The notes below the pieces were generated by a model. That model was not told the DNA's origin. It saw nothing but the letters and a program-made list of their open reading frames with translations, and ran no database searches. DNA of 64,000 nucleotides, from the NCBI RefSeq assembly GCF_001468485.1, contig NZ_LODI01000013.1:203400-267399 (forward strand). The letters run 5' to 3'. A program made the translations under genes and the position numbers. This DNA comes from Pseudoalteromonas sp. H71 (GTDB taxonomy: Bacteria; Pseudomonadota; Gammaproteobacteria; Enterobacterales; Alteromonadaceae). Shown in pieces: positions 55,369 through 63,838 of this stretch. Position 1 is the first letter of the stretch. Each line of letters opens with the position of its first letter.

Positions 55369-55770
55369 TTGATTTATAGATTTTTATCAATATTCGCAGT
55401 GCTCTTTTTATTATCAGCTTGCACAACAGGAAAGCTTTATTACACGAAGGCTTCTGGCGAACGTGTTTTAGGGTGTGATGTGGAGTTTGTTGGTTTACCA
55501 AGTGTAGACAAGTTTGCGGTTGAATATGCACTAAGCCTTTGCGCAAAAAGCTCTGTTAAAAAAGGGTATTCCATAGATAAAGAAAAGGAATATCTACTTA
55601 ACCTAGATCTTCAAATTCCAGAGCCAAAATGTGGTCAATCTTGGAACCATAAGTCGGCAAAAGAGCTGTATAAAACTGGCAAACTGTCAAAGAAGGAATA
55701 TGGCTATATTGTCGCTCACATAGACTTGGGTTTAGCGGTTGTTAATGAATGTTCACCTTTAGCTCAATAA
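55369..55770 (+). CDS. Small lipoprotein of unknown function
   Basis: About 133 residues. The TTG at 55369 is the likely start because AAGGAAG lies six bases upstream and the protein then opens with a compact lipoprotein signal (IYRFLSIFAVLFLLSAC). The in-frame ATG at 55276 would put about 30 polar residues before it. The mature part has four further cysteines and ends AKELYKTGKLSKKEYGYIVA, reminiscent of short SHOCT-like helical hairpins (weak resemblance). Family not recognised. It lies between the attC-like site and the right REP-like copy and may be a second, 3'-truncated cassette, but no attC was seen after it. Confidence 0.6.
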   Translation: MIYRFLSIFAVLFLLSACTTGKLYYTKASGERVLGCDVEFVGLPSVDKFAVEYALSLCAKSSVKKGYSIDKEKEYLLNLDLQIPEPKCGQSWNHKSAKELYKTGKLSKKEYGYIVAHIDLGLAVVNECSPLAQ

Positions 55771-55805
55771 ACTTAATCATTTGGAGTGTTTGGGCGAGAC
55801 ATGCA

Positions 55806-55833
55806 GGATGGCTTCGCCACTTATCCGACCTAC
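55806..55833 (-). repeat. REP-like palindrome (right copy, inverted)
   Basis: GGATGGCTTCGCC is followed by ACTTATCCGACCTAC. This is the reverse orientation of the copy at 54642, with the GTAGGTCGGATAAG part preserved and the GCG/CGC inner stem changed to GGC-TTC-GCC. Confidence 0.82.
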
Positions 55834-55837
55834 CCAA

Positions 55838-56176
55838 CTAGTTAGCCTTTTTCACAAACTTCGCTGTTACCATCATTTCGCCAATGCCATCTACTTTACA
55901 ATCTAGCTCGTGATCTTTTTTATCAAGCACACGCCTTACGACCGCTTTGGTGCCAATTTTAATAACTTGCGAGCTGCCTTTTATTTTTAAATCTTTGGCT
56001 ACGGTTACTTTATCGCCATCATTAAGTTGGGTGCCGTTGGCATCTTTAACTAAAATTGCGTCTTCATCGCTTGTACTATTTGGGTTCCATTCATAGGCGC
56101 ATTCAGGGCAAATAAGCATTTGTTGGTCTTCGTAAACATATTCAGATTGGCACTGTGGGCAGGCAGGATGTGACAT
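55838..56176 (-). CDS. yjdM: YjdM (PhnA) family zinc-ribbon protein
   Basis: A 112-residue cytoplasmic protein. The N-terminal zinc ribbon CPQCQSEYVYEDQQMLICPEC has two CxxC pairs (residues 6-26), followed by a KOW-like beta domain with VKDANGTQLNDGDKVTVAKDLKIKGSS, the hallmark of YjdM (formerly PhnA). Length matches E. coli YjdM (111). Not a phosphonoacetate hydrolase; role unclear. The right REP-like copy lies just past its stop codon. Confidence 0.93.
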   Translation of the reverse strand: MSHPACPQCQSEYVYEDQQMLICPECAYEWNPNSTSDEDAILVKDANGTQLNDGDKVTVAKDLKIKGSSQVIKIGTKAVVRRVLDKKDHELDCKVDGIGEMMVTAKFVKKAN

Positions 56177-56493
56177 TTATAACGCTCATAAAATAGTAAT
56201 TTTGCGTATTTTAATCTGCATTAATAGGAAAATATAGTTAATCAATATTTTTTATCTTCACGCTAAAAATATCTCGTTTGTGTGGTTTTTAAAAAGGGCA
56301 TATAAAGCAGATGTCGCTTAAGCAATTTAAGCGCTAACACTTACAGTAGGTATTTGTTAAAGCACCCATCGGATTAAGTGATACGCGCAATGCACACTTA
56401 GTACGATGGGTGTTTCTATTTATAGTGCGATAATTTAAAGATCGCACGCATTTATATTTGGCTTACTACCGATTGGTATAACTAGGAAAAGTC
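56177..56493. other. Intergenic region with a long inverted repeat, upstream of the RimK-like gene
   Basis: 317 bases without a gene between the divergent yjdM and RimK-like genes. The main feature is the structured element at 56361-56414 (separate entry). Downstream of it, TATAGTGCGATAAT-like sequence (56420-56434) may hold a -10 box. Confidence 0.55.
56361..56414 (+). promoter_or_regulatory. Two-block hairpin in the leader of the RimK-like gene
   Basis: CACCCATCG (56363-56371) pairs with CGATGGGTG (56404-56412), and inside it TTAAGTG pairs with CACTTAG, leaving a 14-base loop and small symmetric bulges. The second arm is followed by TTTCTATTTAT, a weak terminator-like tail. It could be an attenuator, a small-RNA terminator or a protein-binding palindrome; it matches no riboswitch I know. 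Confidence 0.45.
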
Positions 56494-57888
56494 GTGTTTA
56501 AAACCTTAATAGTGGTTGATAACAACGAGCAAACACTTGCTCAATATTTCGAAAATGTAATTACGTTTAATAGTTACTTGCGTGATTACCCAAAACATAA
56601 TGAACCTAAAACCCGCATTATTAATTTATGCGACTCAAGCCAATACTTGAGTAAGGGTTACTATTGCTCATTGCTTGCTGAGGCGCGCAAACACCAAGTA
56701 TTACCAAGTGTAAAAACAATAAACGCGCTTCGAAGTGGCCAAGCACCTATGTTAAATGTGGGGCAAATTGATGGTGAAATTTACTTTGGTAATGCGCTAA
56801 ACGAATTACAAAGTAAAGCGGCTAAATCGGTATTTAAACAATACCCAGCGCCTATTTTATATGTCGATGAGCAAGGTTTGTTACAGCAAGGTTCGCTTAG
56901 CTCTTTAAACGAGGAGCAATACAGCAATTTTGTAGCTAAATTAAATATGTTTACCCAAACTCAATGGCGTATTGGTAATGTGCAGCGCCGTTTTAGATGG
57001 GATATGGCAATACTGGTTGATCATAACGAAAAAGTACCACCGAGTGATAAAGACGCCATTGCCCGTTTTATAAAAGCAGCAGCTAAACATGGTATTAATG
57101 CGCAAGCACTCAGTTTTGATGAAATTGACAACATTGCCCAGTTTGATGCGTTATTTATTCGCCAAACTACAGCGATTGACCACCCAACGTATCGCCTTGC
57201 AAGCAAAGCGCAAAGCCTAGGTTTAGTGGTTATTGATGACGCCGAGTCTATTTTACGTTGTTGTAATAAAGTGTATTTACACGATGCGTTTAATTATCAA
57301 AAAGTGCCCAGTTTAAAAACGGTTGTAGTGGCTGATCAATCAGCGCAAACGCTTGAGCAATTAGAAGAGGCGTTTACCTATCCGCTTGTGTTAAAAATGC
57401 CTGAAGGGTCTTTCTCAAAAGGGGTGTTTAAAGTTGCAAACCGCAGTGAGCTTGAAGCTAAATTAACTGAGCTGTTTGAATATAGCGCATTGGTACTTGC
57501 GCAAGAATATATGTATACAGAATACGATTGGCGAGTAGGGGTATTAAATGGCCGCGCTATATATGCGTGTCGCTATTTAATGGCGCGCAACCATTGGCAA
57601 ATTTATAACCATGACGCTAAGCGGTTTTTCTCGGGTGGCTTTGAAACGCTACCTACCTTTGAGTTACCAAAAGCCGTATTAGATGCCGCATTAAAAGCAT
57701 GTAAAACAGTGGGTAAAGGATTATATGGCGTAGATGTTAAAGAGCAACAAGGCAAAGCATACGTGCTTGAAGTAAATGACAATCCAAGTATTGATCACAA
57801 AGTAGAAGACGGCTATTTAGGCGACGAGCTATACATGATCATTATGGACGAATTTAAACAACGTTTAGAAGCCCGAGGCCGTGGTTAA
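56494..57888 (+). CDS. RimK-like ATP-grasp ligase with RLAN domain
   Basis: A 464-residue cytoplasmic protein starting at GTG 56494, with AGGA seven bases upstream. The N-terminal half (about 1-150) is the RLAN (RimK-like ATP-grasp N-terminal) domain, including LCDSSQYLSKGYYCSLLAEAR. The C-terminal half (about 190-455) is a RimK-type ATP-grasp: DHPTYRLASKAQSLGLVVIDD, TYPLVLKMPEGSFSKGVFKV, QEYMYTEYDWRVGVLNG and LEVNDNPSID with the metal-binding Glu/Asn. Such ligases join amino acids or peptides through acyl phosphates. It is overlapped by the GNAT-C39 fusion gene, a pairing described by comparative genomics as a peptide-synthesis or modification module. The product is unknown. Confidence 0.9.
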   Translation: MFKTLIVVDNNEQTLAQYFENVITFNSYLRDYPKHNEPKTRIINLCDSSQYLSKGYYCSLLAEARKHQVLPSVKTINALRSGQAPMLNVGQIDGEIYFGNALNELQSKAAKSVFKQYPAPILYVDEQGLLQQGSLSSLNEEQYSNFVAKLNMFTQTQWRIGNVQRRFRWDMAILVDHNEKVPPSDKDAIARFIKAAAKHGINAQALSFDEIDNIAQFDALFIRQTTAIDHPTYRLASKAQSLGLVVIDDAESILRCCNKVYLHDAFNYQKVPSLKTVVVADQSAQTLEQLEEAFTYPLVLKMPEGSFSKGVFKVANRSELEAKLTELFEYSALVLAQEYMYTEYDWRVGVLNGRAIYACRYLMARNHWQIYNHDAKRFFSGGFETLPTFELPKAVLDAALKACKTVGKGLYGVDVKEQQGKAYVLEVNDNPSIDHKVEDGYLGDELYMIIMDEFKQRLEARGRG

Positions 57889-57892
57889 CAAC

Positions 57893-59002
57893 ATGAGTAA
57901 CCTTGTTATTCGTAAAGCACTTAGCAGAGATTTAAACGCATTGATTGACGTTGAAAATGCGTGCTTTAATAACGATAAATTGAGCCCGCGCAGTTTAAAG
58001 CGCTGGTTAAGTGCTAAGCACGGTATTTTGCTAATTGCAGAAAATGGCGAGCAAGTATGCGGCTATGGGCTTGTGTGGTGCCATAAAGGTACACGTTTAG
58101 CGCGTTTATATTCGCTAGCTGTAAAACCCACAATGCAAGGTAAAGGCATTGCCAAAATGCTATTAGCTGCGCTTGAAAAACAAACCTGTGAGCGTGGGCG
58201 TATTTACTTGAGATTAGAAGTGGCCGTAAATAACGACAGTGCAATTGGGCTTTATAAAAGTTTGGGTTACAGAGTCTTTGGTCAATATAGCGATTATTAT
58301 GACGATCACAGTGATGCGCTGCGAATGCAAAAAAATATTCGCCAAACGAGTGAGCTAAAAGTAGCGCGATTAACGCCATGGTATCAGCAAACTACCGAGT
58401 TTACCTGTGGGCCTGCGGCGTTATTAATGGCAATGGGGGCACTTAAGCCAACAACGGAGCTTAGCCAATCACACGAGCTGGCACTGTGGCGTGAAGGCAC
58501 CACCATTTTTATGACCTCAGGGCATGGTGGTTGCCATCCGTTTGGTCTAGCACTTGCCGCTAACAAACGCGGCTTTAAAAGCGAAGTAATGGTTAATACC
58601 ACAGAGCCTTTGTTTTTAGATGGCGTACGCAATGAGAACAAAAAATTGGTACTAGCTACTGTTCATGAACAATTTGTTGATGGCATTGCACAGGCAAATA
58701 TACCGCTGATGCATAAAGATGTAGAGCTTGAGCATATTGAACAGTGGTTAAGCCAAGGCTTTAGCGTACTGTTATTGATTAGTACATACAGTTTTGATGG
58801 TAAAAAATCACCGCATTGGGTGTGCGTTACCCACCTTGATGAGCACTGCGTGTATGTTCACGACCCATTTTGCGAGCCAGGAAGCGACAAACAACTCGCA
58901 ATAGATTGCCAGTACGTGCCTATAGCGCGCAGTGATTTTAGTAAAATGTCAGCATTTGGTGGCCAACGGCTAAGAACCGCAGTGGCCATTGCTAATAATT
59001 AA
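57893..59002 (+). CDS. GNAT acetyltransferase fused to a C39-like peptidase
   Basis: About 369 residues from ATG 57893 (MSNLVIRKALSRDLNALIDV); GTG 57881, inside the ligase gene, is an alternative. The N-terminal RimI-like GNAT domain (about 3-150) has the acetyl-CoA loop QGKGIA (82-87) and NDSAIGLYKSLGY. The C-terminal papain-like C39-type domain (about 160-360) has the predicted triad Cys172 (EFTCGPAALLMAM), His308 (SPHWVCVTH) and Asp324 (VYVHDPF). No membrane segment or signal, so cytosolic, unlike C39 domains of bacteriocin exporters. Coupled to the ATP-grasp ligase upstream; may acetylate and cleave or transfer the ligase product (inference). Confidence 0.88.
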   Translation: MSNLVIRKALSRDLNALIDVENACFNNDKLSPRSLKRWLSAKHGILLIAENGEQVCGYGLVWCHKGTRLARLYSLAVKPTMQGKGIAKMLLAALEKQTCERGRIYLRLEVAVNNDSAIGLYKSLGYRVFGQYSDYYDDHSDALRMQKNIRQTSELKVARLTPWYQQTTEFTCGPAALLMAMGALKPTTELSQSHELALWREGTTIFMTSGHGGCHPFGLALAANKRGFKSEVMVNTTEPLFLDGVRNENKKLVLATVHEQFVDGIAQANIPLMHKDVELEHIEQWLSQGFSVLLLISTYSFDGKKSPHWVCVTHLDEHCVYVHDPFCEPGSDKQLAIDCQYVPIARSDFSKMSAFGGQRLRTAVAIANN

Positions 59003-59019
59003 TAGGTATTTATTAAAGA

Positions 59020-59532
59020 GTGACTTTTTTAGATTTAATTGATGTAGCCCCTTATTCGTGGGCAGCCATTGGCACCGCCGCTTTTTGCGGTGCCATAATT
59101 GGTATAGAGCGCCAGTTACGAGGTAAACCTGTGGGTATTCGTACCTCAGCGTTAATAACGCTGGGCACGTATTTGTTTTTATCGACCGCGTTTAACTTAC
59201 AAGGCGATGTGATTGATCATTCTCGTGTAGTGGGGCAAATAATTACAGGCATAGGCTTTTTAGGCGCTGGGGTCATGCTTGCAAAAGACGGCGCCGTAGT
59301 AGGGGTTACTTCAGCTGCAACCATTTGGGTGCTTGCCTCAATTGGCGTAATGATAGCCACCGACAATTTAGGCGCTGCTATTAAACTTTCAGTGCTGGTG
59401 GTTGGTATTTTATATGGTGTAGATGTACTTGAGGCTAAATTTAAAAGTTTAAGTAAAGGCGTACACGCTAAAGTAAAAAACTATCAAAAGCGTTACTACC
59501 GAAAAGACTTTAACGACATAGAACGCCACTAA
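59020..59532 (+). CDS. MgtC/SapB family membrane protein
   Basis: A 170-residue inner-membrane protein with four to five helices; start GTG at 59020. Family motifs GAIIGIERQLRGKPVGIRTSALITLGTYL, GIGFLGAGVML and VGVTSAATIWVLASIGVMIA. The C-terminus is a short basic tail (KVKNYQKRYYRKDFNDIERH) rather than the ACT-like domain of full MgtC. The family is linked to magnesium limitation and to F-ATPase modulation in pathogens; its role here is unknown. It lies 17 bases after the GNAT-C39 gene, so it may share that transcript. Confidence 0.88.
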   Translation: MTFLDLIDVAPYSWAAIGTAAFCGAIIGIERQLRGKPVGIRTSALITLGTYLFLSTAFNLQGDVIDHSRVVGQIITGIGFLGAGVMLAKDGAVVGVTSAATIWVLASIGVMIATDNLGAAIKLSVLVVGILYGVDVLEAKFKSLSKGVHAKVKNYQKRYYRKDFNDIERH

Positions 59533-59548
59533 TTTAGTGGCGTTTTTG
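59522..59548. terminator. Terminator overlapping the end of the MgtC-family gene
   Basis: Perfect stem AACGCCACTAA / TTAGTGGCGTT followed by T. It lies between convergent genes and includes the stop codon. Confidence 0.85.
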
Positions 59549-59550
59549 CA

Positions 59551-60561
59551 TTAGCCAAATAATTTTCTTCTTACTACTTTTCTGTACTCGCTTGGCGTTT
59601 GGCTTAGCACTTTTTTAAACACGCGAGTTAAATGCCCTTGGTCGTTATAACCAACCTCAAGCGCCACTTCTTGAATAGTTAAATTAGACGACGCTAATAA
59701 TTCTTTAGCACCTTCAACCCGTAATTGCTGCCAATATTCTATAGGGCTTTGATTAGTTGCAAGCTTAAAACGCCGTGTGAAGGTACGGTAGCTTAAACTA
59801 AATTGTGTAGCTACTTCTTGCAGGTTTAACTCGCTTGCTAAATTAGTTTTAAGCCAAAACTGAATTTGCGCTATGAGTTCATCTGGGTGGCGGTCAACCG
59901 CGCCTTCAAGGTAGCGCTGATCTTCGTACGGTTTACGTACTTCGTGCGAAAAGTTACGTTCTACGTGCTGCGCAGCGGCTTTGCCGTAATATTGGCTAAT
60001 AATATGTACGATCACATCGGCAAGGGCATTTAAGCTTGCCACCGTATACATGCGCTCAGATTGGGTTATAAAAAAGTCAGGTTTTAGGCTTACTAATGGG
60101 TAGTCGTGGCTAAATTGTTTTGCATAATGCCAGTGGGTTGTTGCAGGGTGCCCATCAAGTAACCCTGCCTCTGCAATTAAGCAGTTACCAGTGCCCACAC
60201 CAATTATATGGCTGCCAGTTTCAAAGCTTTCTTGTAGCCATTCAACAATTTCTAAATTAGTACGAACGACAGGGCGAGGGTTTCGCCAAATGCCGGGGAC
60301 TATAATTAAATCGTTATATGGTGCGTTGGCAGTCGTGAAGTCGGGAACTATAGCAAGGCCTGTACGGGTTTGTATTGGCTCATTATTTTTAGCAATTAAA
60401 TTTATACTAAGTGGTCTAAAGTCAGCTGGGTTTAAGTGGCCTTTTGCATAGGCTTCGCCCGCTCTCAGCATTTCAATGGGGAGCGTTAAACTGGTAATAA
60501 GTAGGTGTGGGTACACAGTGATTGCAATGTTTAGCGCGGGGTTAAGCGATTTTTTATTCAT
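59551..60561 (-). CDS. GlxA-type transcriptional regulator (DJ-1/PfpI + AraC HTH)
   Basis: A 336-residue protein. The N-terminal class I glutamine-amidotransferase-like (DJ-1/PfpI) domain (about 10-190) has VGTGNCLIAEAGLLDGHPATTHW, with Cys at the nucleophile-elbow position. The C-terminal AraC domain (about 235-335) shows LQEVATQFSLSYRTFTRRFK and the second HTH VALEVGYNDQGHLTRVFKKVLSQTPSEYRK. It lies divergent from fabY with a gap of about 125 bases, so it may control fabY (inference). Effector unknown. Confidence 0.9.
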   Translation of the reverse strand: MNKKSLNPALNIAITVYPHLLITSLTLPIEMLRAGEAYAKGHLNPADFRPLSINLIAKNNEPIQTRTGLAIVPDFTTANAPYNDLIIVPGIWRNPRPVVRTNLEIVEWLQESFETGSHIIGVGTGNCLIAEAGLLDGHPATTHWHYAKQFSHDYPLVSLKPDFFITQSERMYTVASLNALADVIVHIISQYYGKAAAQHVERNFSHEVRKPYEDQRYLEGAVDRHPDELIAQIQFWLKTNLASELNLQEVATQFSLSYRTFTRRFKLATNQSPIEYWQQLRVEGAKELLASSNLTIQEVALEVGYNDQGHLTRVFKKVLSQTPSEYRKVVRRKLFG

Positions 60562-60685
60562 TTCAATGCTCCGACCAGTACTTTTTGGCCTTTTATGCAG
60601 AATATTTGGCTATTAAAGCATAAAGGGTTGTTATTAATCCAATTAAACTGTTTGCTTCTCCAATAACACGCATTAAAGGTTAATA

Positions 60686-62593
60686 ATGACAGCATTACCC
60701 GTAATAGTAGGCATGGGCGGTATAAACGCCGCAGGCCGAACTTCTTTTCATCAAGGTTACCGCCGTATCGTATTAGATGCATTAAACGCACAAGATCGTA
60801 GTGAAACATTTTTAGGCCTCGCCACATTAATGAACTTGGTAAGCGTTGTTGATGGTAACCTTCAAGATTCAAATGGTAATAATGTTGAGCAAAGCGACAT
60901 AGAAGCACGCTTTGGTGAGCAAATTATTGCTGGCACACTTATTCGTAAAATTGAAAAAGAACATTTTGATGCAGATGCCACGCCTTGGCAGCAAAAAATG
61001 ACGTTAAAGACATCTGATGAAAACGCAATTGCATTTGAAACTCGCGCACGTGATTTACCAACCCCTGTGCCTGCAAGCTGGAATGTGCAAGAGCTTGACG
61101 GCAAAAAAGTAAAAGTAACCATAGCCGCAGAGCTAGACGTAAAGCTTGATTCTACCCGTGACAACCCAATTAAATCGGCGGGGCAGTTTCCTACTGGGTT
61201 TGATCCATCAATTATGTATAACAGCCGTTATCAGCCTCGCGGTTTGCAAGCCACTATATTTGCTGCAAACGACGCGATTAAATCAACAGGCCTTGACTGG
61301 CAACGCATAATGAATAGCGTAGAGCCAGATAAAATTGGTACCTATTCAGCCTCTGTTATTGGCCAAATGGACGACAAAGGATTAGGTGGTTTAGTTAAAG
61401 CGCGTCAGCAAGGGGATCGTGTTAGTACTAAGCAATTAGCACTAGGTTTAAACACAATGTCGACTGATTTCATAAACGCATACGTTACCGGTAATGTAGG
61501 TACTACGTTTTCTACCTCGGGGGCATGTGCCACTTTTTTATATAACTTACGCGCTGCAGTAAACGATATTCAAGCTGGGCGCACCCGTGTTGCGGTTGTT
61601 GCAAGTGTTGAATGCGCTATTACGCCAGAAGTAGTTGAAGGGTTTGGTAATATGAGCGCCCTTGCAAATGTTGAAGGCCTGCGCCGTTTAGATAACTTAA
61701 GTAGTGAACAAGAGCCCGATTACCGTAAAAGTAGCCGCCCATTTGGCGAAAACTGTGGTTTTACATTAGGTGAAGGCGCACAAGTCACTATTTTAATGGA
61801 TGATGCATTAGCACTAGAGCTTGGTGCAGACATTATGGGCTCAGTACCTGATGTATTTGTAAATGCCGATGGTATTAAAAAATCAATCACCTCACCGGGC
61901 CCGGGTAATTACATTACCATGGCTAAATCTGCGGCATTGGCAACAAGCTTATTAGGTAAAGACGCGCTACAAAACCGCAGCTTTATTTTAGCGCACGGTT
62001 CAAGTACGCCGCAAAACAGAGTAACTGAGTCACTTATTTATCACAAAGTAGCGCAAACCTTTGCTATTGATAACTGGAAAGTAACGGCGCCAAAAGCTTA
62101 TGTAGGGCATACAATTGCTCCTGCCAGTGGCGATCAGTTAGCGATTGCGCTGGGTGTATTTAGCCATAATATTATGCCGGGTATTACTACCATAGATAAA
62201 GTTGCTGACGATGTTTATGCAGATCACTTAGATATACGAAACAGTCATTACGATTGCGGCGATATGGACATAGCCTTTATAAACTCAAAAGGCTTTGGCG
62301 GTAATAACGCCACAGCGACTGTACTTAGCGCAAAAGTAACAATGCAAATGCTTGCTAAGCGCCATGGTGAAAAAGCGATGAGTGATTACGCTGATAAAAA
62401 TACATCTGTTGTTGCTGCGCAAAATACCTATAAAGCGCAAGCTGACCTTGGTAAGTACGAATTAGTATATCGTTTTGGTGATGGCGCCATTGACGATAAC
62501 GACATTGTAATTGGAGAAGACGGTATTGAACTACCAGGTTTTGATAAAGCCATCTCGTTTAGTACAACCCACTCCTATCAAGATATGTTTTAA
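60686..62593 (+). CDS. fabY: Beta-ketoacyl-ACP synthase FabY
   Basis: A 635-residue cytoplasmic thiolase-fold enzyme. Length and sequence landmarks match Pseudomonas aeruginosa FabY (634 residues), which condenses acetyl-CoA with malonyl-ACP to start fatty-acid synthesis. The opening LPVIVGMGGINAAGRTSFH, catalytic Cys281 (STSGACATFLYNL), His in LAHGSSTPQNRVTES and His in YVGHTIAPASGDQL form the Cys-His-His set. SRPFGENCGFTLGEGAQ and INSKGFGGNNATATVL are also conserved. A single gene divergent from the GlxA-type regulator and followed by a terminator. Confidence 0.92.
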   Translation: MTALPVIVGMGGINAAGRTSFHQGYRRIVLDALNAQDRSETFLGLATLMNLVSVVDGNLQDSNGNNVEQSDIEARFGEQIIAGTLIRKIEKEHFDADATPWQQKMTLKTSDENAIAFETRARDLPTPVPASWNVQELDGKKVKVTIAAELDVKLDSTRDNPIKSAGQFPTGFDPSIMYNSRYQPRGLQATIFAANDAIKSTGLDWQRIMNSVEPDKIGTYSASVIGQMDDKGLGGLVKARQQGDRVSTKQLALGLNTMSTDFINAYVTGNVGTTFSTSGACATFLYNLRAAVNDIQAGRTRVAVVASVECAITPEVVEGFGNMSALANVEGLRRLDNLSSEQEPDYRKSSRPFGENCGFTLGEGAQVTILMDDALALELGADIMGSVPDVFVNADGIKKSITSPGPGNYITMAKSAALATSLLGKDALQNRSFILAHGSSTPQNRVTESLIYHKVAQTFAIDNWKVTAPKAYVGHTIAPASGDQLAIALGVFSHNIMPGITTIDKVADDVYADHLDIRNSHYDCGDMDIAFINSKGFGGNNATATVLSAKVTMQMLAKRHGEKAMSDYADKNTSVVAAQNTYKAQADLGKYELVYRFGDGAIDDNDIVIGEDGIELPGFDKAISFSTTHSYQDMF

Positions 62594-62612
62594 GCACACA
62601 TACTTGAAACCC

Positions 62613-62640
62613 AAGGCGCTTTATTAAGCGCCTTTTTTAT
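62613..62640 (+). terminator. Rho-independent terminator after fabY
   Basis: Stem AAGGCGCTT / AAGCGCCTT with a short loop, followed by T. Confidence 0.92.
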
Positions 62641-62756
62641 ATTTATGAGTTTATTAGTCTATAGTTAAATTTTGGTTAGTTATAAATATAAGCTTGCATC
62701 TTTTTATAATGTTTGTTTCTATAATAGCTACTTTGCTTTCTAGGATGGATAATCAA

Positions 62757-63775
62757 ATGAAAAAACTCTCTATAGCTCTTTCTATAATACCTGCATTAAC
62801 TTGTGTGCCAGTAATGGCAGATTTTGTGCCAGCTGAAGTTGTTAAAGATAACTACAATAAACAAATACATCTTCTCGTGTGTCACGCTTTGAAGGCTTAA
62901 ATTTAAGTAGTTATGTTGTGAATGAAAGTGGTCAAGTTAGTGATATTGAAATTGTTGCATCTATCGGGCAAGGCAAATACAAAAGAGAAGTTGTAGAGTA
63001 TGTGTCAAAACTAAATTACAAAAGTGCTCAGGTCGATGGTAAATCAGTGCCAAGTGCAAAGCTTATTACTGTAATGTCTCAAAATTTACACTTGGGGTAC
63101 ACTAATGACAAAGCAAAACATGGCTTTTTTAATGATTATGAAGCGGCAAGTAATTTAATTAATGAAAAAAAACTAGACGAAGCGCAAAGTAAAATAATAG
63201 AGCTAGAACGCGATCATGCTAAAAATACAGTTGAAATAGTATTACTTTCATGGTTAAAAAGTCAGCATAGCTATTTTACGAAAGATTGGAACGGCTTTGA
63301 TAAACACATTAACAATGCATTTTTGTTCAGAGATAATTTACCAGATCAGATAAAAGTGCGAGTGGTAAAAAATGCTTTGCAATGGTTTATTTCTAAACAG
63401 GACTATGTGCGTGCCTATGATGCAATTGATGCCCTAGGAAATATTAAAGCCTTTGTTTTTACAGATGAAAATAAACAACAGTTGTTAACTCAAGTTAATG
63501 ATATTTATAAAAACTCAGGCGATATAAACCAGCAGATAATGATTGAAACAGAACAAGCCGTTATACCTTTATTGTCTAAAAGTGAGGTTGTGCTTGAATC
63601 AACAATGCCACTTAGCAAGGTTCAACTGCGCTGTGAAAATAAAGTGGTAAATTACAACACAAGCGCTATTGATAAAATTACTATTTCTAAAGACGATTTA
63701 CGCTGTGGATTATTAATTAAAAGTGCGCAAGCACAAACGGTCACTTTAAAACAAAGTGGTTATGCTTTTTTGTAA
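62757..63775 (+). pseudogene. Secreted TonB-C-domain protein, frameshifted
   Basis: The first frame from ATG 62757 encodes a signal peptide (MKKLSIALSIIPALTCVPVMA) and continues to DNYNKQIHLLVCHALKA, then stops at 62900. The sequence resumes one frame over at about 62866 as NTSSRVSRFEGLNLSSYVVN and stays open to 63775. Adding one base to the CAAATACA run near 62866 restores a single protein of about 340 residues. The restored N-terminal part (VVNESGQVSDIEIVASIGQG, YVSKLNYKSAQVDGKSV) resembles a TonB C-terminal domain without a membrane anchor; the rest is helical, TPR-like, ending in YAFL. The lesion is at a short A run, so a sequencing error is possible; otherwise it is a recent pseudogene. 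Confidence 0.78.
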
Positions 63776-63798
63776 ATAGCTAACAACATAGTCTTAAT

Positions 63799-63824
63799 AA
63801 AAACCCCAATAATTGGGGTTTTTT
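63799..63824. terminator. Bidirectional terminator between two convergent genes
   Basis: Perfect palindrome AAAAACCCCAAT / AATTGGGGTTTTT followed by T. Confidence 0.9.
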
Positions 63825-63838
63825 ATGCTTAAGCTATA

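Noticed and set aside
54642..55833. Inverted repeats taken as ends of an insertion sequence
   Set aside because: The repeats have REP architecture and differ from each other; there is no transposase and no clear target-site duplication.
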